NCBI RefSeq assembly: GCF_002749615.1
Contig: NZ_CP024201.1
Coordinates: 4,422,001-4,486,000 of the forward strand
Reading direction: 5' to 3'
Source of the DNA: Caulobacter mirabilis
Lineage (GTDB): Bacteria > Pseudomonadota > Alphaproteobacteria > Caulobacterales > Caulobacteraceae
Length of the DNA: 64,000 nucleotides
A program made the translations under genes and the position numbers. The stretch's first letter is position 1. Every line of letters starts with the position of its first letter. Below are positions 27,687-35,422 of the stretch, piece by piece. Below the pieces are notes generated by a model. The model saw only the letters and a program-made list of their open reading frames with translations, made no database searches and was not told the origin of the DNA.

Positions 27687-28324
27687 TCCAGGGGCTGTGG
27701 GGGGCGTCGGCGCTGGCGGCGCTGGCGTATGGATTCGTTCTGGTCGGGCGTGAGCCGTCGGCCGCGCGGACGACGATCAAGACCATCGCGGTGGCGGCGC
27801 TGGCCGTGCTGGCGCTGCTGCATGGCGCGCCTTGGCTGCTGATCGCGGGCCTCGCCGCCTGCGCGCTGGGCGACGCCTTCCTGGCCGGGGATCCGAAGCG
27901 CTGGCTGCCATTCGGCCTGTTCAGCTTCCTGGTCGGCCATGTGCTGTACATCTTCCTGTTCGCCAACCTGCGCGATCCCTACAGCGAGATCACCGGCGTC
28001 CAGCTGGCGATCCTCGCCGTGATCGCCGTGGCCGGCGCGGCGATGCTGGCCTTCCTGTGGAAGTCGCTCGGCGCGATGCGGCCGGCGGTGATCCTCTATG
28101 TGATCGCGATCGCGGTGATGACCGGATCCAGCTTCCTGCTGTCGGGCGCCTATTGGCCGGTGATGGCCGGCTCGGTCGCCTTCATGGCCTCCGATTCGGT
28201 GCTGGCCATGAACCTGTTCCGGCAGGAGGTGCTGTTCGGCTCGAAGCGCGCCACCGACTGGGCGGTGTGGTTCCTCTACTACGGAGCCCAGGTCGGCATC
28301 GCCTGGCCGTTCATCGTCAGCTGA
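27683..28324 (+). CDS. YhhN/TMEM86 family membrane protein (lysoplasmalogenase-like)
   Basis: A 213-aa protein with eight hydrophobic helices. The motif GLAACALGDAFLAGDPKRWLPFGLFSFLVGHVLYIF carries the conserved Asp and His, and ASDSVLAMN carries the second Asp pair of the YhhN family. Human TMEM86B hydrolyses lysoplasmalogens; the bacterial substrate is unknown. It is coupled to the YkvA gene by an ATGA overlap, and its 3' end overlaps the convergent DMT gene by 8 bp. Confidence 0.85.
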   Translation: MIQGLWGASALAALAYGFVLVGREPSAARTTIKTIAVAALAVLALLHGAPWLLIAGLAACALGDAFLAGDPKRWLPFGLFSFLVGHVLYIFLFANLRDPYSEITGVQLAILAVIAVAGAAMLAFLWKSLGAMRPAVILYVIAIAVMTGSSFLLSGAYWPVMAGSVAFMASDSVLAMNLFRQEVLFGSKRATDWAVWFLYYGAQVGIAWPFIVS

Positions 28325-29243
28325 CCGCCCGCCCCTTTCGGGCCAGCTGCAGCTCGCGCAGGGTGATGAACAGGGTCGAGCCGACCACGATGGCCGCCCC
28401 GGCGATGGTCGCCCAGGTCGGGATCTCGTGGAACACCAGGAAGCCGATCGCCGCGCTGAACACCAGCCGGGTGTAGTCGATCGGCGCCATGGCCGCAGCG
28501 TCGCCGATCTGCATGCCCTTGATGTAGCAGCCCTGGGTGATGGTCCCCAACACGCCCATCAGCGCCAGCAGCAGGAGGTCGAACGGCTCGGGCCAGCGCC
28601 AGACGAACAGCGCCGGCGGGATCGAGAAGGCCAGGCCCAGCGCCGCCGACCAGACCAGCAGGGTGAAGGGGCTGTGATCGCGGGTCATCACCTTCATGCC
28701 GGTGATGGTCAGGGCGAAGCCCAGGGCCGAGGCCAGGGCCGCCATCTGGCCCCAGCCGAAACCGTGGCCCGGCGCGCCGGGCTGGAGCATGACCAGCACC
28801 CCGACGAACCCGACCAGGGCGGCGGCGATGCGCAGCGGCCCCAGCTTCTCGTGCAGCACGAAGAAGGCCAGCGGCACCAGCCACAGCGTCCGGGTGAACG
28901 ACAGGGCGTTGGCCTCGGCCAGCGGCAGCACCTGGAAGGCGTAGAAGCTGAGGATCATCGCCAGGGTGCCGACCGACGACCGGAAGAACAGGATCCCCGG
29001 CCGCGTGGTGCGGAAGGCGCCCTTCCAGTCCCTCAGGATCATCGGCGCCAGCACGATGAGGCCGGCCGCCTGCCGATAGAAGGTCTGCAGCGCGGCCGGA
29101 TAGTCGTCCCCGAGGAACTTGATCAGGGTCGTCATCGCCGTGAAGCCCAACGCCGAAGCCAGCATCCACAGCGCGCCCCGGACGTTCGGGGCGAGCCTGG
29201 GACGCTCGGACAGCGGTTCTACTGGAGGGGCTTCCTCGGGCAC
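28317..29243 (-). CDS. DMT superfamily (EamA) transporter
   Basis: A 308-aa protein with ten membrane helices in two EamA repeats, beginning ALWMLASALGFTAMTTLIKFLG and ASALGFALTITGMKVMTRD. It probably exports a small metabolite; substrate unknown. GTG 29243 lies 7 bp after the upstream SDR stop and is preferred; the frame stays open upstream to 29315 but overlaps the SDR gene. The two genes form a likely operon. Confidence 0.8.
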   Translation of the reverse strand: MPEEAPPVEPLSERPRLAPNVRGALWMLASALGFTAMTTLIKFLGDDYPAALQTFYRQAAGLIVLAPMILRDWKGAFRTTRPGILFFRSSVGTLAMILSFYAFQVLPLAEANALSFTRTLWLVPLAFFVLHEKLGPLRIAAALVGFVGVLVMLQPGAPGHGFGWGQMAALASALGFALTITGMKVMTRDHSPFTLLVWSAALGLAFSIPPALFVWRWPEPFDLLLLALMGVLGTITQGCYIKGMQIGDAAAMAPIDYTRLVFSAAIGFLVFHEIPTWATIAGAAIVVGSTLFITLRELQLARKGRAVS

Positions 29244-29250
29244 GTTTCGA

Positions 29251-30138
29251 TCAGCTGGCGCGTTGAGCGGCCATCGCCGCGCGCATCTGCTCGGCCTGTT
29301 CGGGGGAGATGCCAAGGGCCTGCAGGATCGGACTCCCCACCGTGGGGTCCCAGCTGCCGCGCCCGCCGATGGTGATGCCGCCGTCGACCACCATGTGGGT
29401 CCCGGTCACGAACAGCGAGTCGTCGCAGGCCAGGTACAGGGCGGCGCGGGCGATATCCTCGGGCATGCCGGCCTTGGGGATCGGCTGGATCTTCGGACCG
29501 ATCTCCTCGACGCGGGCGGCCATCTGGTCGGCGACCTCGCGCGGCAGACCCAGCGACGCGCCGAAGATCGAGGTGGCGATCAGGCCGGGGCAGATGGCGT
29601 TGACACGGATCTTTTGCGGCGACAGCTCGGCCGCGGCGCAACGCGACAGGTGGATCACCGCGCACTTCGCCGCCGAATAGGCCAACGGCCCGAAACCCGC
29701 CTGGAGGCCGGCGATCGAGGCGGTGTTGATGATCGAGCCGCCGCCGCGCGCGACCATCAACGGCACGGCGTGCTTCATGCCCAGCGCCGGTCCCTTGACC
29801 AGCAGGGCGAAGGTGGCGTCCCAGCCCTCGGCGTCCATGTCCGCCACGCCGGTGGGCACGCCGCCATGGCCGGCGTTGTTGAACAGCACGTCCAACCCGC
29901 CGAAGCTATCGGCCGCCAACTTCACCGCCTTGGCGATGTCGGCTTCCTGGGTCACGTCGCAGCGGGCGTAGCGGACGCGGTCGGGGAACCGCTTTTCCAG
30001 CATCGCGCCCTTCTCGTCCTGCAGGTCGGCGGCGACGACCGACGCCCCCTCCGCCACGAACAGCTCCACCGCGCCCAGGCCGATGCCCGACGCGCCCCCG
30101 GTGATAAGGGCGACCTTGCCCTCCAGACGTCCCGCCAT
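29251..30138 (-). CDS. Short-chain dehydrogenase/reductase
   Basis: A 295-aa SDR with ITGGASGIGLGAVE, Asp-containing VVAADLQDEKGA (NAD preference), NNAGHGGVPTG, catalytic Ser (NTASIAGLQ) and the YSAAKCAVIHL Tyr-Lys pair. The C-terminus is extended by about 30 residues beyond the usual SDR core (GSPILQALGISPEQAEQMRAA). Substrate unknown. It heads a two-gene unit with the DMT transporter. Confidence 0.85.
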   Translation of the reverse strand: MAGRLEGKVALITGGASGIGLGAVELFVAEGASVVAADLQDEKGAMLEKRFPDRVRYARCDVTQEADIAKAVKLAADSFGGLDVLFNNAGHGGVPTGVADMDAEGWDATFALLVKGPALGMKHAVPLMVARGGGSIINTASIAGLQAGFGPLAYSAAKCAVIHLSRCAAAELSPQKIRVNAICPGLIATSIFGASLGLPREVADQMAARVEEIGPKIQPIPKAGMPEDIARAALYLACDDSLFVTGTHMVVDGGITIGGRGSWDPTVGSPILQALGISPEQAEQMRAAMAAQRAS

Positions 30139-30166
30139 GTCTTGTTTCCCTTTTCCCTAGTCCGAT

Positions 30167-30247
30167 TGTCCCCGCGAAAGCGGGGATCCAAGCCGAGCGG
30201 GCCGTGTTTCCGGCGCCTGCCCGTCTTGGATCAGCTTGGATCCCCGC
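30167..30247. repeat. Palindromic extragenic repeat, family R2
   Basis: GCGGGGATCCAAGC (30180-30193) and GCTTGGATCCCCGC (30234-30247) are a perfect 14-bp inverted repeat about 40 bp apart. The left end has its own small hairpin, TCCCCGC-GAAA-GCGGGGA. It lies between the quinone oxidoreductase stop and the SDR start, both on the minus strand. The remaining 60 bp to 30308 (GGCCGGC..GCCGG) is also palindromic. Confidence 0.7.
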
Positions 30248-30308
30248 TGGAGTTTATCCTCGGGCCGGCATTCGCCGGACCCGGGGGCGGGTTACGCGGT
30301 GGAAATCC

Positions 30309-31304
30309 CTACGGAACGACCACCACCTTGCCCATGGCCTTGCGGCTGGCCAGATGCGCGATCGCGTCGCCCGCCTTGGCCAGCGGGAAGGTCTCCGACA
30401 CGTGCGGCTTGATCTTGCCCTCGGCGTACATCTGCATCAGCTGCCTGACGTTCTCCTGGTGCCCCTTGGGATCGCGGGCCACGGCCGCGCCCCAGAACAC
30501 GCCGACGATGTCGCAGGACTTCAGCAGGGTCAGGTTCAGCGGCAGCTTGGGGATGCCGGCCGGGAAGCCGATGACCAGGAAGCGTCCGCCCCAGCCCGAG
30601 GCGCGGACCACGGCCTCGGCGTAGTCGCCGCCCACCGCGTCATAGGCCACGTCCCAGCCCTCCGGGCCGCAGGCGTCCTTGAACAGCTGGGCCAACGCCT
30701 TCTGACCGTCCTTGTCGAACGGGCCCTTGGGGTAGACCACGCCGCTGTCGGCGCCGCGCGAGATGGCCAGGTCGACCTTCTCCTGGCTGGACGCGGCCGC
30801 GATCACCTTGGCGCCCATGGCCTTGCCCAGCTCGACGGCGGCCAGGCCGACGCCGCCCGCGGCGCCCAGCACCAGCAGGGTCTGGCCGGCCTTCAGATGG
30901 CCGCGGTCCTTCAGACCGTACCAGCTGGTGCCGTAGGTCATCATGAAGGCCGCCGCCTCCTCGAACGGCATGCTGTCGGGGATCGGGGTCACCCGGCCGG
31001 CGTCCAGCGCCACCTCCTCGGCCATGCCGCCCCAGCCGGTCGAGGCCAGCACCCGCTGGCCGATCTGCAGGCGGGAAACGCCCTCGCCGACGCTCTTGAT
31101 CACGCCCGCGACCTCGCCGCCCGGCGCGAACGGGCGGTTCGGCTTGAACTGGTACTTGTCCTCGATGATCAGGACGTCAGGGTAGTTGACGCCGCAGGCC
31201 TTCACCGAAAGCACCACCTGGCCGGGGCCGGCTTCGGGGCTCGGCAGCTCCTCGAGGACCAGCGTCTCGGGTCCGCCCACCGTCTTGCTCAGCACCGCCT
31301 TCAT
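30309..31304 (-). CDS. NADPH:quinone oxidoreductase-like, zinc-free MDR family
   Basis: A 331-aa medium-chain dehydrogenase. It starts MKAVLSKTVGGPETLVLEELPSP, has KACGVNYPDVLIIEDKYQ and the cofactor loop VLGAAGGVGLAAVELGKAMGAKVI, and lacks the zinc-binding Cys cluster. NADPH-dependent reduction of quinones or enoyl compounds is the expected activity. ATG 31304 follows GGGAGAG; an in-frame ATG at 31436 overlaps the divergent gene and is not used. It is divergent from the isoaspartyl peptidase gene. Confidence 0.88.
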   Translation of the reverse strand: MKAVLSKTVGGPETLVLEELPSPEAGPGQVVLSVKACGVNYPDVLIIEDKYQFKPNRPFAPGGEVAGVIKSVGEGVSRLQIGQRVLASTGWGGMAEEVALDAGRVTPIPDSMPFEEAAAFMMTYGTSWYGLKDRGHLKAGQTLLVLGAAGGVGLAAVELGKAMGAKVIAAASSQEKVDLAISRGADSGVVYPKGPFDKDGQKALAQLFKDACGPEGWDVAYDAVGGDYAEAVVRASGWGGRFLVIGFPAGIPKLPLNLTLLKSCDIVGVFWGAAVARDPKGHQENVRQLMQMYAEGKIKPHVSETFPLAKAGDAIAHLASRKAMGKVVVVP

Positions 31305-31359
31305 GCCGTCTCTCCCGCGCTCTTTCATTGATCGGCCCGGAAGCGTATCGCGGGCTTGA

Positions 31360-32265
31360 ATGGAAGTTATAGGCTGGAGCCTCGTCTTGGCGAACAATTG
31401 TTTGAGTCTCGTGATCCACGGCGGCGCTGGGGCCAAGCGCGGCCGCGACTACAGCGCCGAGATCGCCCACATGCGCGGCCTGGTCGAGTTGGGCCGCGAC
31501 CGGCTGAAGGCCGGCGGCCTGGCGCTGGACGTAGCCGAGGAGATCGTCCGCGAGCTGGAGTCTTCGGGTCTCTACGTCGCCGGCCGCGGCGCCTCGCCCA
31601 ACACCGCCGGGGCCTATGAGCTGGACGCCTGCCTGATGGACGGCGCCACCGCCCGCGCCGGCTCGGTGGCCGCGCTGCAGGGCTTCGAGAGCCCGGTCGC
31701 CGTCGCCCGTGCGATCATGGACTGGACCCCGCACGTGATGCTGGCCGGCGACGGCGCCGCGCGCTTCGCCGAAGCCCAGGGCCTGGCCAGGATCGCCGAC
31801 CCGGCCGCCTGGTTCACCCACGCCGGCCTGGACGAGTCCAACCACCCGCCGGGGGTCCTGGCCCATGGCACGGTCGGCTGCGTGGTCCGCGACGGCGAGG
31901 GCCGACTGGCGGCCGCGACCTCGACCGGCGGCGTGTTCGGCAAGCTGCCCGGCCGGGTCGGCGACTCCCCGGTGATCGGCGCCGGCGGCTGGGCGGACGA
32001 GACCGTCGCCGTCAGCTGCACCGGGCAAGGCGAGTACTTCCTGCGCGTCGCCGCGGCGTCGCAGGTCGCCCATCGCATGAAGTTCGGCGGCCAGTCCCTC
32101 GCCGAGGCGACCGACGCGGTCCTGGCCCAGATCAAGGCCCTGGGCGGCGAAGGCGGCCTGATCGCCGTCGACAAGGACGGCAACGTGGCGATGCCCTACG
32201 TCAGCGCGGGCATGAAGCGCGCGGCGCTGACGCCCGACGGAAAGATCGTCTCGGCGGCGTTCTAG
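31360..32265 (+). CDS. Isoaspartyl peptidase/L-asparaginase (Ntn hydrolase, plant type)
   Basis: A 301-aa precursor. LVIHGGAGAKRG opens the fold, GRGASPNTAGAYELDACLMDG follows, and autocatalytic cleavage is expected before Thr171 in AHGTVGCVVRDGEGRLAAATSTGG, giving alpha and beta chains. GQGEYFLRVAAA and GGLIAVDKDGNVAMPY are C-terminal markers. The start is uncertain: the family begins near LVIHGGAG, so TTG 31402 is an alternative to ATG 31360. The 3' end overlaps the parE stop by 4 bp. Confidence 0.88.
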   Translation: MEVIGWSLVLANNCLSLVIHGGAGAKRGRDYSAEIAHMRGLVELGRDRLKAGGLALDVAEEIVRELESSGLYVAGRGASPNTAGAYELDACLMDGATARAGSVAALQGFESPVAVARAIMDWTPHVMLAGDGAARFAEAQGLARIADPAAWFTHAGLDESNHPPGVLAHGTVGCVVRDGEGRLAAATSTGGVFGKLPGRVGDSPVIGAGGWADETVAVSCTGQGEYFLRVAAASQVAHRMKFGGQSLAEATDAVLAQIKALGGEGGLIAVDKDGNVAMPYVSAGMKRAALTPDGKIVSAAF

Positions 32266-32552
32266 CGAGGATCGCGCTGCCAATCTTCCAGCGCGTGCCG
32301 CACCCTCAAGATGAGAATGTCCTCACCATCAACGACGTAGACGATGATGTGAGACCTGAACGGGTGGATACGCACGGGAGGCCTGAGTTCAGTGTGCTCC
32401 CGGGCGGCGAACGGGTATGCAGCCAGGACGCTCAGCGTCCGTCTTAGGTCGGCATAGTATCGCTCGGCTTGCGCTTCACCGAATTGGCCAGCACCTTCGA
32501 CATAAAGTCGAATGATGTCCTCGTCGGCTTTGCGAGAAAGCCTAAAGCCCAT
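32262..32552 (-). CDS. parE: ParE/RelE superfamily toxin
   Basis: A 96-aa protein with the ParE fold pattern: FRLSRKADEDIIRLYVEGAGQFGEAQAERYYADLRRTLSVLA, then YPFAAREHTELRPPVRIHPFRSHIIVYVVDGEDILILRVRHALEDWQ. ParE toxins poison gyrase. Its ATG (32552) lies inside the 3' end of parD in a different frame, an 11-bp overlap that couples translation. Base composition is visibly less GC-rich than the neighbours, suggesting transfer. Confidence 0.9.
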   Translation of the reverse strand: MGFRLSRKADEDIIRLYVEGAGQFGEAQAERYYADLRRTLSVLAAYPFAAREHTELRPPVRIHPFRSHIIVYVVDGEDILILRVRHALEDWQRDPR

Positions 32553-32793
32553 GTTTCTCGCGGGCGCGGGTGCGAGCGTCCTCCAGTATCTCGTCCAGAG
32601 ACCGCTCGCTCTCTCCGCTCTCGATGGCTTCATCGATGAGCTTCTGCATCGCCCTGAGCTTCGCTTCGCGCTCCTGATCCCTGCGGATCAGGTCGCGGAC
32701 ATAGTCGCTGGCGTTGCTGTAGCGACCGGTTTCCGCCCGGCCCTCGACCCATTCCTTCATGGCGTCGGGCAGGGAGACGTTCATCGTGGCCAT
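32542..32793 (-). CDS. parD: ParD family antitoxin
   Basis: An 83-aa protein: N-terminal ribbon-helix-helix MNVSLPDAMKEWVEGRAETGRYSNASDYVRDLIRRDQ (DNA binding, autoregulation) and a charged helical C-terminus (DEAIESGESERSLDEILEDARTRA) that wraps the toxin. It precedes parE in the standard order. Two palindromes upstream (32802-32820 and 32834-32848) are candidate operators. Confidence 0.92.
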   Translation of the reverse strand: MATMNVSLPDAMKEWVEGRAETGRYSNASDYVRDLIRRDQEREAKLRAMQKLIDEAIESGESERSLDEILEDARTRAREKHGL

Positions 32794-32801
32794 GGGTTTA
32801 C

Positions 32802-32848
32802 TCCTGACTGGCCGTCAGGATGACTCGATGGCAAAGTTTGTCAAACTT
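32802..32848 (-). promoter_or_regulatory. Candidate parDE operator/promoter
   Basis: TCCTGAC-TGGCC-GTCAGGA (32802-32820) and AAGTTTG-T-CAAACTT (32834-32848) are two inverted repeats just upstream of parD. The second includes a perfect minus-strand TTGACA. ParD ribbon-helix-helix proteins bind such repeats; which one is used cannot be told from sequence. Confidence 0.5.
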
Positions 32849-32854
32849 GGCGAA

Positions 32855-32883
32855 TTGGGCTTCCGCTCCCATTTCTGTTATAG
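32855..32883 (+). promoter_or_regulatory. Candidate rlmN promoter
   Basis: TTGGGC (32855-32860) and TTATAG (32878-32883) are separated by 17 bp and face rlmN. It lies back-to-back with the parDE control region, so the two units share about 120 bp of control DNA. Confidence 0.5.
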
Positions 32884-32919
32884 AGCCCCTCCTCCATACC
32901 TGTCCGGACACGTACCGCC

Positions 32920-34083
32920 TTGGGCGCGACCCTCGATCTTGCTCGCGCGACGCCCGCCGTCGCCCCCGTCAACCTTTCGGGCCTGACCCGGAAGCAGCTG
33001 GCGGCCGCCCTGGTCGAAGGCGGGGTCGTGCCCGAGACCAAGGCCAAGATGCGCGCCGGGCAGCTGTTCCGCTGGATCCACTTCCGCGGCGCGACCGACT
33101 TCGACCAGATGACCGACGTCGCCAAGGACACGCGCGCGGCGCTGGCCGAGCGATTCACCCTGGCCCGGCCGGAGATCGTCGAACGGCAGATCTCGCGCGA
33201 CGGCACCCGCAAGTACCTGATCCGCGTCGCGCCGGGCATTGAGGTCGAGAGCGTCTACATCCCCGACGTCGGCCGGGTCGGCGCCCTGTGCGTGTCGAGC
33301 CAGGTCGGCTGCACGCTCAACTGCACCTTCTGCCACACCGGCACCCAGGCGCTGGTCCGCAACCTGACCGCCGGCGAGATCGTCGCCCAGGTCCAGGTGG
33401 CCAAGGACGACCTCGAGGAATGGGCCGTCGACGGCGAGGACCGCAAGCTCTCGAACATCGTCTTCATGGGCATGGGCGAGCCGCTCTACAATCTCGACAA
33501 CGTCGCCGACGCCATCGAGATCATCAGCGACAACGAGGGCATCGGCATCTCGCGCCGGCGCATCACCGTCTCGACCAGCGGCGTGGTCCCGCAGCTGCAG
33601 GCGCTCGGCGCGAAGACCCAGGCCATGCTGGCCATCAGCCTGCACGCCACCAACGACCCGCTGCGCGACGTGCTGGTGCCGCTGAACAAGAAGTTCGACA
33701 TCGCGACGCTGATGGAGGGGATCCGGAACTATCCGGGGATCTCCAACGCCCGGCGCGTGACCTTCGAGTACGTGATGCTCAAGGGCGTCAACGACAGCCC
33801 GGAGGAAGCCCGCGCCCTGGTCCAGCTGCTCAAGGGCGTGCCGGCGAAGATCAACCTGATCCCGTTCAATCCCTGGCCGGGCACGCAGTACGAATGCTCC
33901 GACTGGGGGACGATCGAGAAGTTCGCCGCCATCCTGAACCGCGCCGGCTACTCCAGCCCGATCCGCACGCCGCGCGGCCGCGACATCCTGGCCGCCTGCG
34001 GCCAGCTGAAGAGCGAGAGCGAGAAGGTCCGCGCCTCGGCCCGCCGCAAGCTCGAAGCCCCCGCCGAACTCGCTTCGAGCTAG
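32920..34083 (+). CDS. rlmN: 23S rRNA A2503 / tRNA A37 C2-methyltransferase, radical SAM
   Basis: A 387-aa radical-SAM enzyme. The cluster motif CTLNCTFC lies at about residues 135-142 after CVSSQVGC, GMGEPLYNLDNV follows, ISLHATND and the C-terminal PFNPWPGTQYECS with the second catalytic Cys (GRDILAACGQL) are present. It methylates A2503 of 23S rRNA and A37 of some tRNAs. The start appears to be TTG 32920 with only a weak ribosome site. Confidence 0.95.
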   Translation: MGATLDLARATPAVAPVNLSGLTRKQLAAALVEGGVVPETKAKMRAGQLFRWIHFRGATDFDQMTDVAKDTRAALAERFTLARPEIVERQISRDGTRKYLIRVAPGIEVESVYIPDVGRVGALCVSSQVGCTLNCTFCHTGTQALVRNLTAGEIVAQVQVAKDDLEEWAVDGEDRKLSNIVFMGMGEPLYNLDNVADAIEIISDNEGIGISRRRITVSTSGVVPQLQALGAKTQAMLAISLHATNDPLRDVLVPLNKKFDIATLMEGIRNYPGISNARRVTFEYVMLKGVNDSPEEARALVQLLKGVPAKINLIPFNPWPGTQYECSDWGTIEKFAAILNRAGYSSPIRTPRGRDILAACGQLKSESEKVRASARRKLEAPAELASS

Positions 34084-34152
34084 AAGAGACCGCGCGCCGG
34101 CCCCCGCGCCGTGCTAACCCTAGTAACGCGCGTTTCTGTCGGGGTTTCGTGA

Positions 34153-34578
34153 ATGCCGCCTCAGCTCCAGTCTCCTGAAATCCAGGCTTTCGCCACGGGT
34201 TTTCCCATCACCCTGGCCCATGCGGGCATGACCCTGGTGATTCTGATCGTCGGGGCGGCGCTCTACGCCCTGCTGACGCCACATCGCGAGATCCAGCTGA
34301 TCCGCGAGGGCAACACCGCCGCCGCCATGTCGTTCGGCGCGGTTCTGGTCGGCCTGGCCATTCCGCTGTCGGTGTCGCTGTCGGCCTCGACCTCGCCGCT
34401 GGAGATGGGGCTGTGGGGCGCGACCATCATCGCCGTGCAGCTGCTGGTCTTCCGCGTCATCGACTTCATCCTGCACGGCCTGCCGCAGCGCATCCAGGAA
34501 GGCGAGATCTCGGCCGCCACCCTGCTGGTCGGGGCCAAGATCGCCAGCGCCCTGATTCTCGCCGCGGCGGTGCGCTGA
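34153..34578 (+). CDS. DUF350 family membrane protein
   Basis: A 141-aa protein with four membrane helices (about 16-40, 55-75, 80-105, 115-140). IREGNTAAAMSFGAVLVGLAIPLSVSL is the DUF350 core. Relatives such as E. coli YjfL have no assigned function; links to stress and ion homeostasis are speculative. The protease-like gene follows after 7 bp, so the two are probably cotranscribed. Confidence 0.85.
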   Translation: MPPQLQSPEIQAFATGFPITLAHAGMTLVILIVGAALYALLTPHREIQLIREGNTAAAMSFGAVLVGLAIPLSVSLSASTSPLEMGLWGATIIAVQLLVFRVIDFILHGLPQRIQEGEISAATLLVGAKIASALILAAAVR

Positions 34579-34585
34579 CCCCGCC

Positions 34586-35422
34586 ATGCATTTCCCCCGG
34601 CTTCCCGACTGGCTGGTCTACCTGGCCGTGGTCGCGGCCCTGCTGATCGCGGCCGTGGGCCGGCGGGAGCGCGCGGACGCGCCGCCGCCGCCGCCGCCCG
34701 TGCCCGGCGAGGAGGGCGTGCCTCTGGGACCGTCGTCGCCGTTCGACCCGTCCGTGGTCGTGGAGGTGCCGGGCAAGCAGAAGCCGGGCACGGGCACGGC
34801 CTTCTCCGTCGCCGACACCGGCGTCTGGCTGACCGCCCGCCACGTCGTCGACGGCTGCAGCGAGACCGCCCTGGTCGTGGCCGAGGGGCGTGGCGTGGCG
34901 GCCCGGGTCCAGATCGACCCCTCCGGCGAGGCCGCCGTCCTGACCACCGAGGGCGGCGCCCCCGCCATGCCGCTGATGCACGCCGGCGCCCGGCTGAAGC
35001 GCGGCGACCTGGGCTACCACCCGGGCTTCCCGCAAGGCCGGCCCGGCGAGGCGGTGTCGCGCCTGTTGGGCCGCGAGAACCTGGTCGTGCGCGGCCGCGG
35101 CGCCCGCACCGAGCCGGTGCTGGTCTGGGCCGAGGTCGGCCGCACCGACAGCCTGAAGGGCACGCTCGCGGGCCTCTCGGGCGCGCCGGCGCTCGATTCG
35201 GCCGGCCGGGTGATCGGCGTCACCGTCGCCGAGGCCCCCCGCCGGGGTCGGATCTACACCACCGCGCCCGAGACCATGCTGAACGCCCTGCAGACGACGC
35301 GTCGCCGGGCCTCGAACTTCGCGGTCGGGGAGCCGATCAACGTCGAGAACTACGGCCGTGTCGCCGACGCTCTGCGCCGCGACCTGCGCGTCGCCCAGGT
35401 CGTCTGCCTGGCGACCTCCTAG
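34586..35422 (+). CDS. Membrane-anchored trypsin-like protease with an altered acid residue
   Basis: A 278-aa protein with an N-terminal membrane segment (about 9-26), a Pro-rich linker (32-40) and a trypsin-like domain. The His motif is VWLTARHVVDGC and the Ser motif is AGLSGAPAL. Where an Asp (D.AVL) is expected, the sequence reads SGEAAVLTTEG, so the acid would be Glu or missing. Activity is therefore uncertain. It is cotranscribed with the DUF350 protein; the 3' end overlaps the convergent MFS gene by 4 bp. Confidence 0.75.
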   Translation: MHFPRLPDWLVYLAVVAALLIAAVGRRERADAPPPPPPVPGEEGVPLGPSSPFDPSVVVEVPGKQKPGTGTAFSVADTGVWLTARHVVDGCSETALVVAEGRGVAARVQIDPSGEAAVLTTEGGAPAMPLMHAGARLKRGDLGYHPGFPQGRPGEAVSRLLGRENLVVRGRGARTEPVLVWAEVGRTDSLKGTLAGLSGAPALDSAGRVIGVTVAEAPRRGRIYTTAPETMLNALQTTRRRASNFAVGEPINVENYGRVADALRRDLRVAQVVCLATS

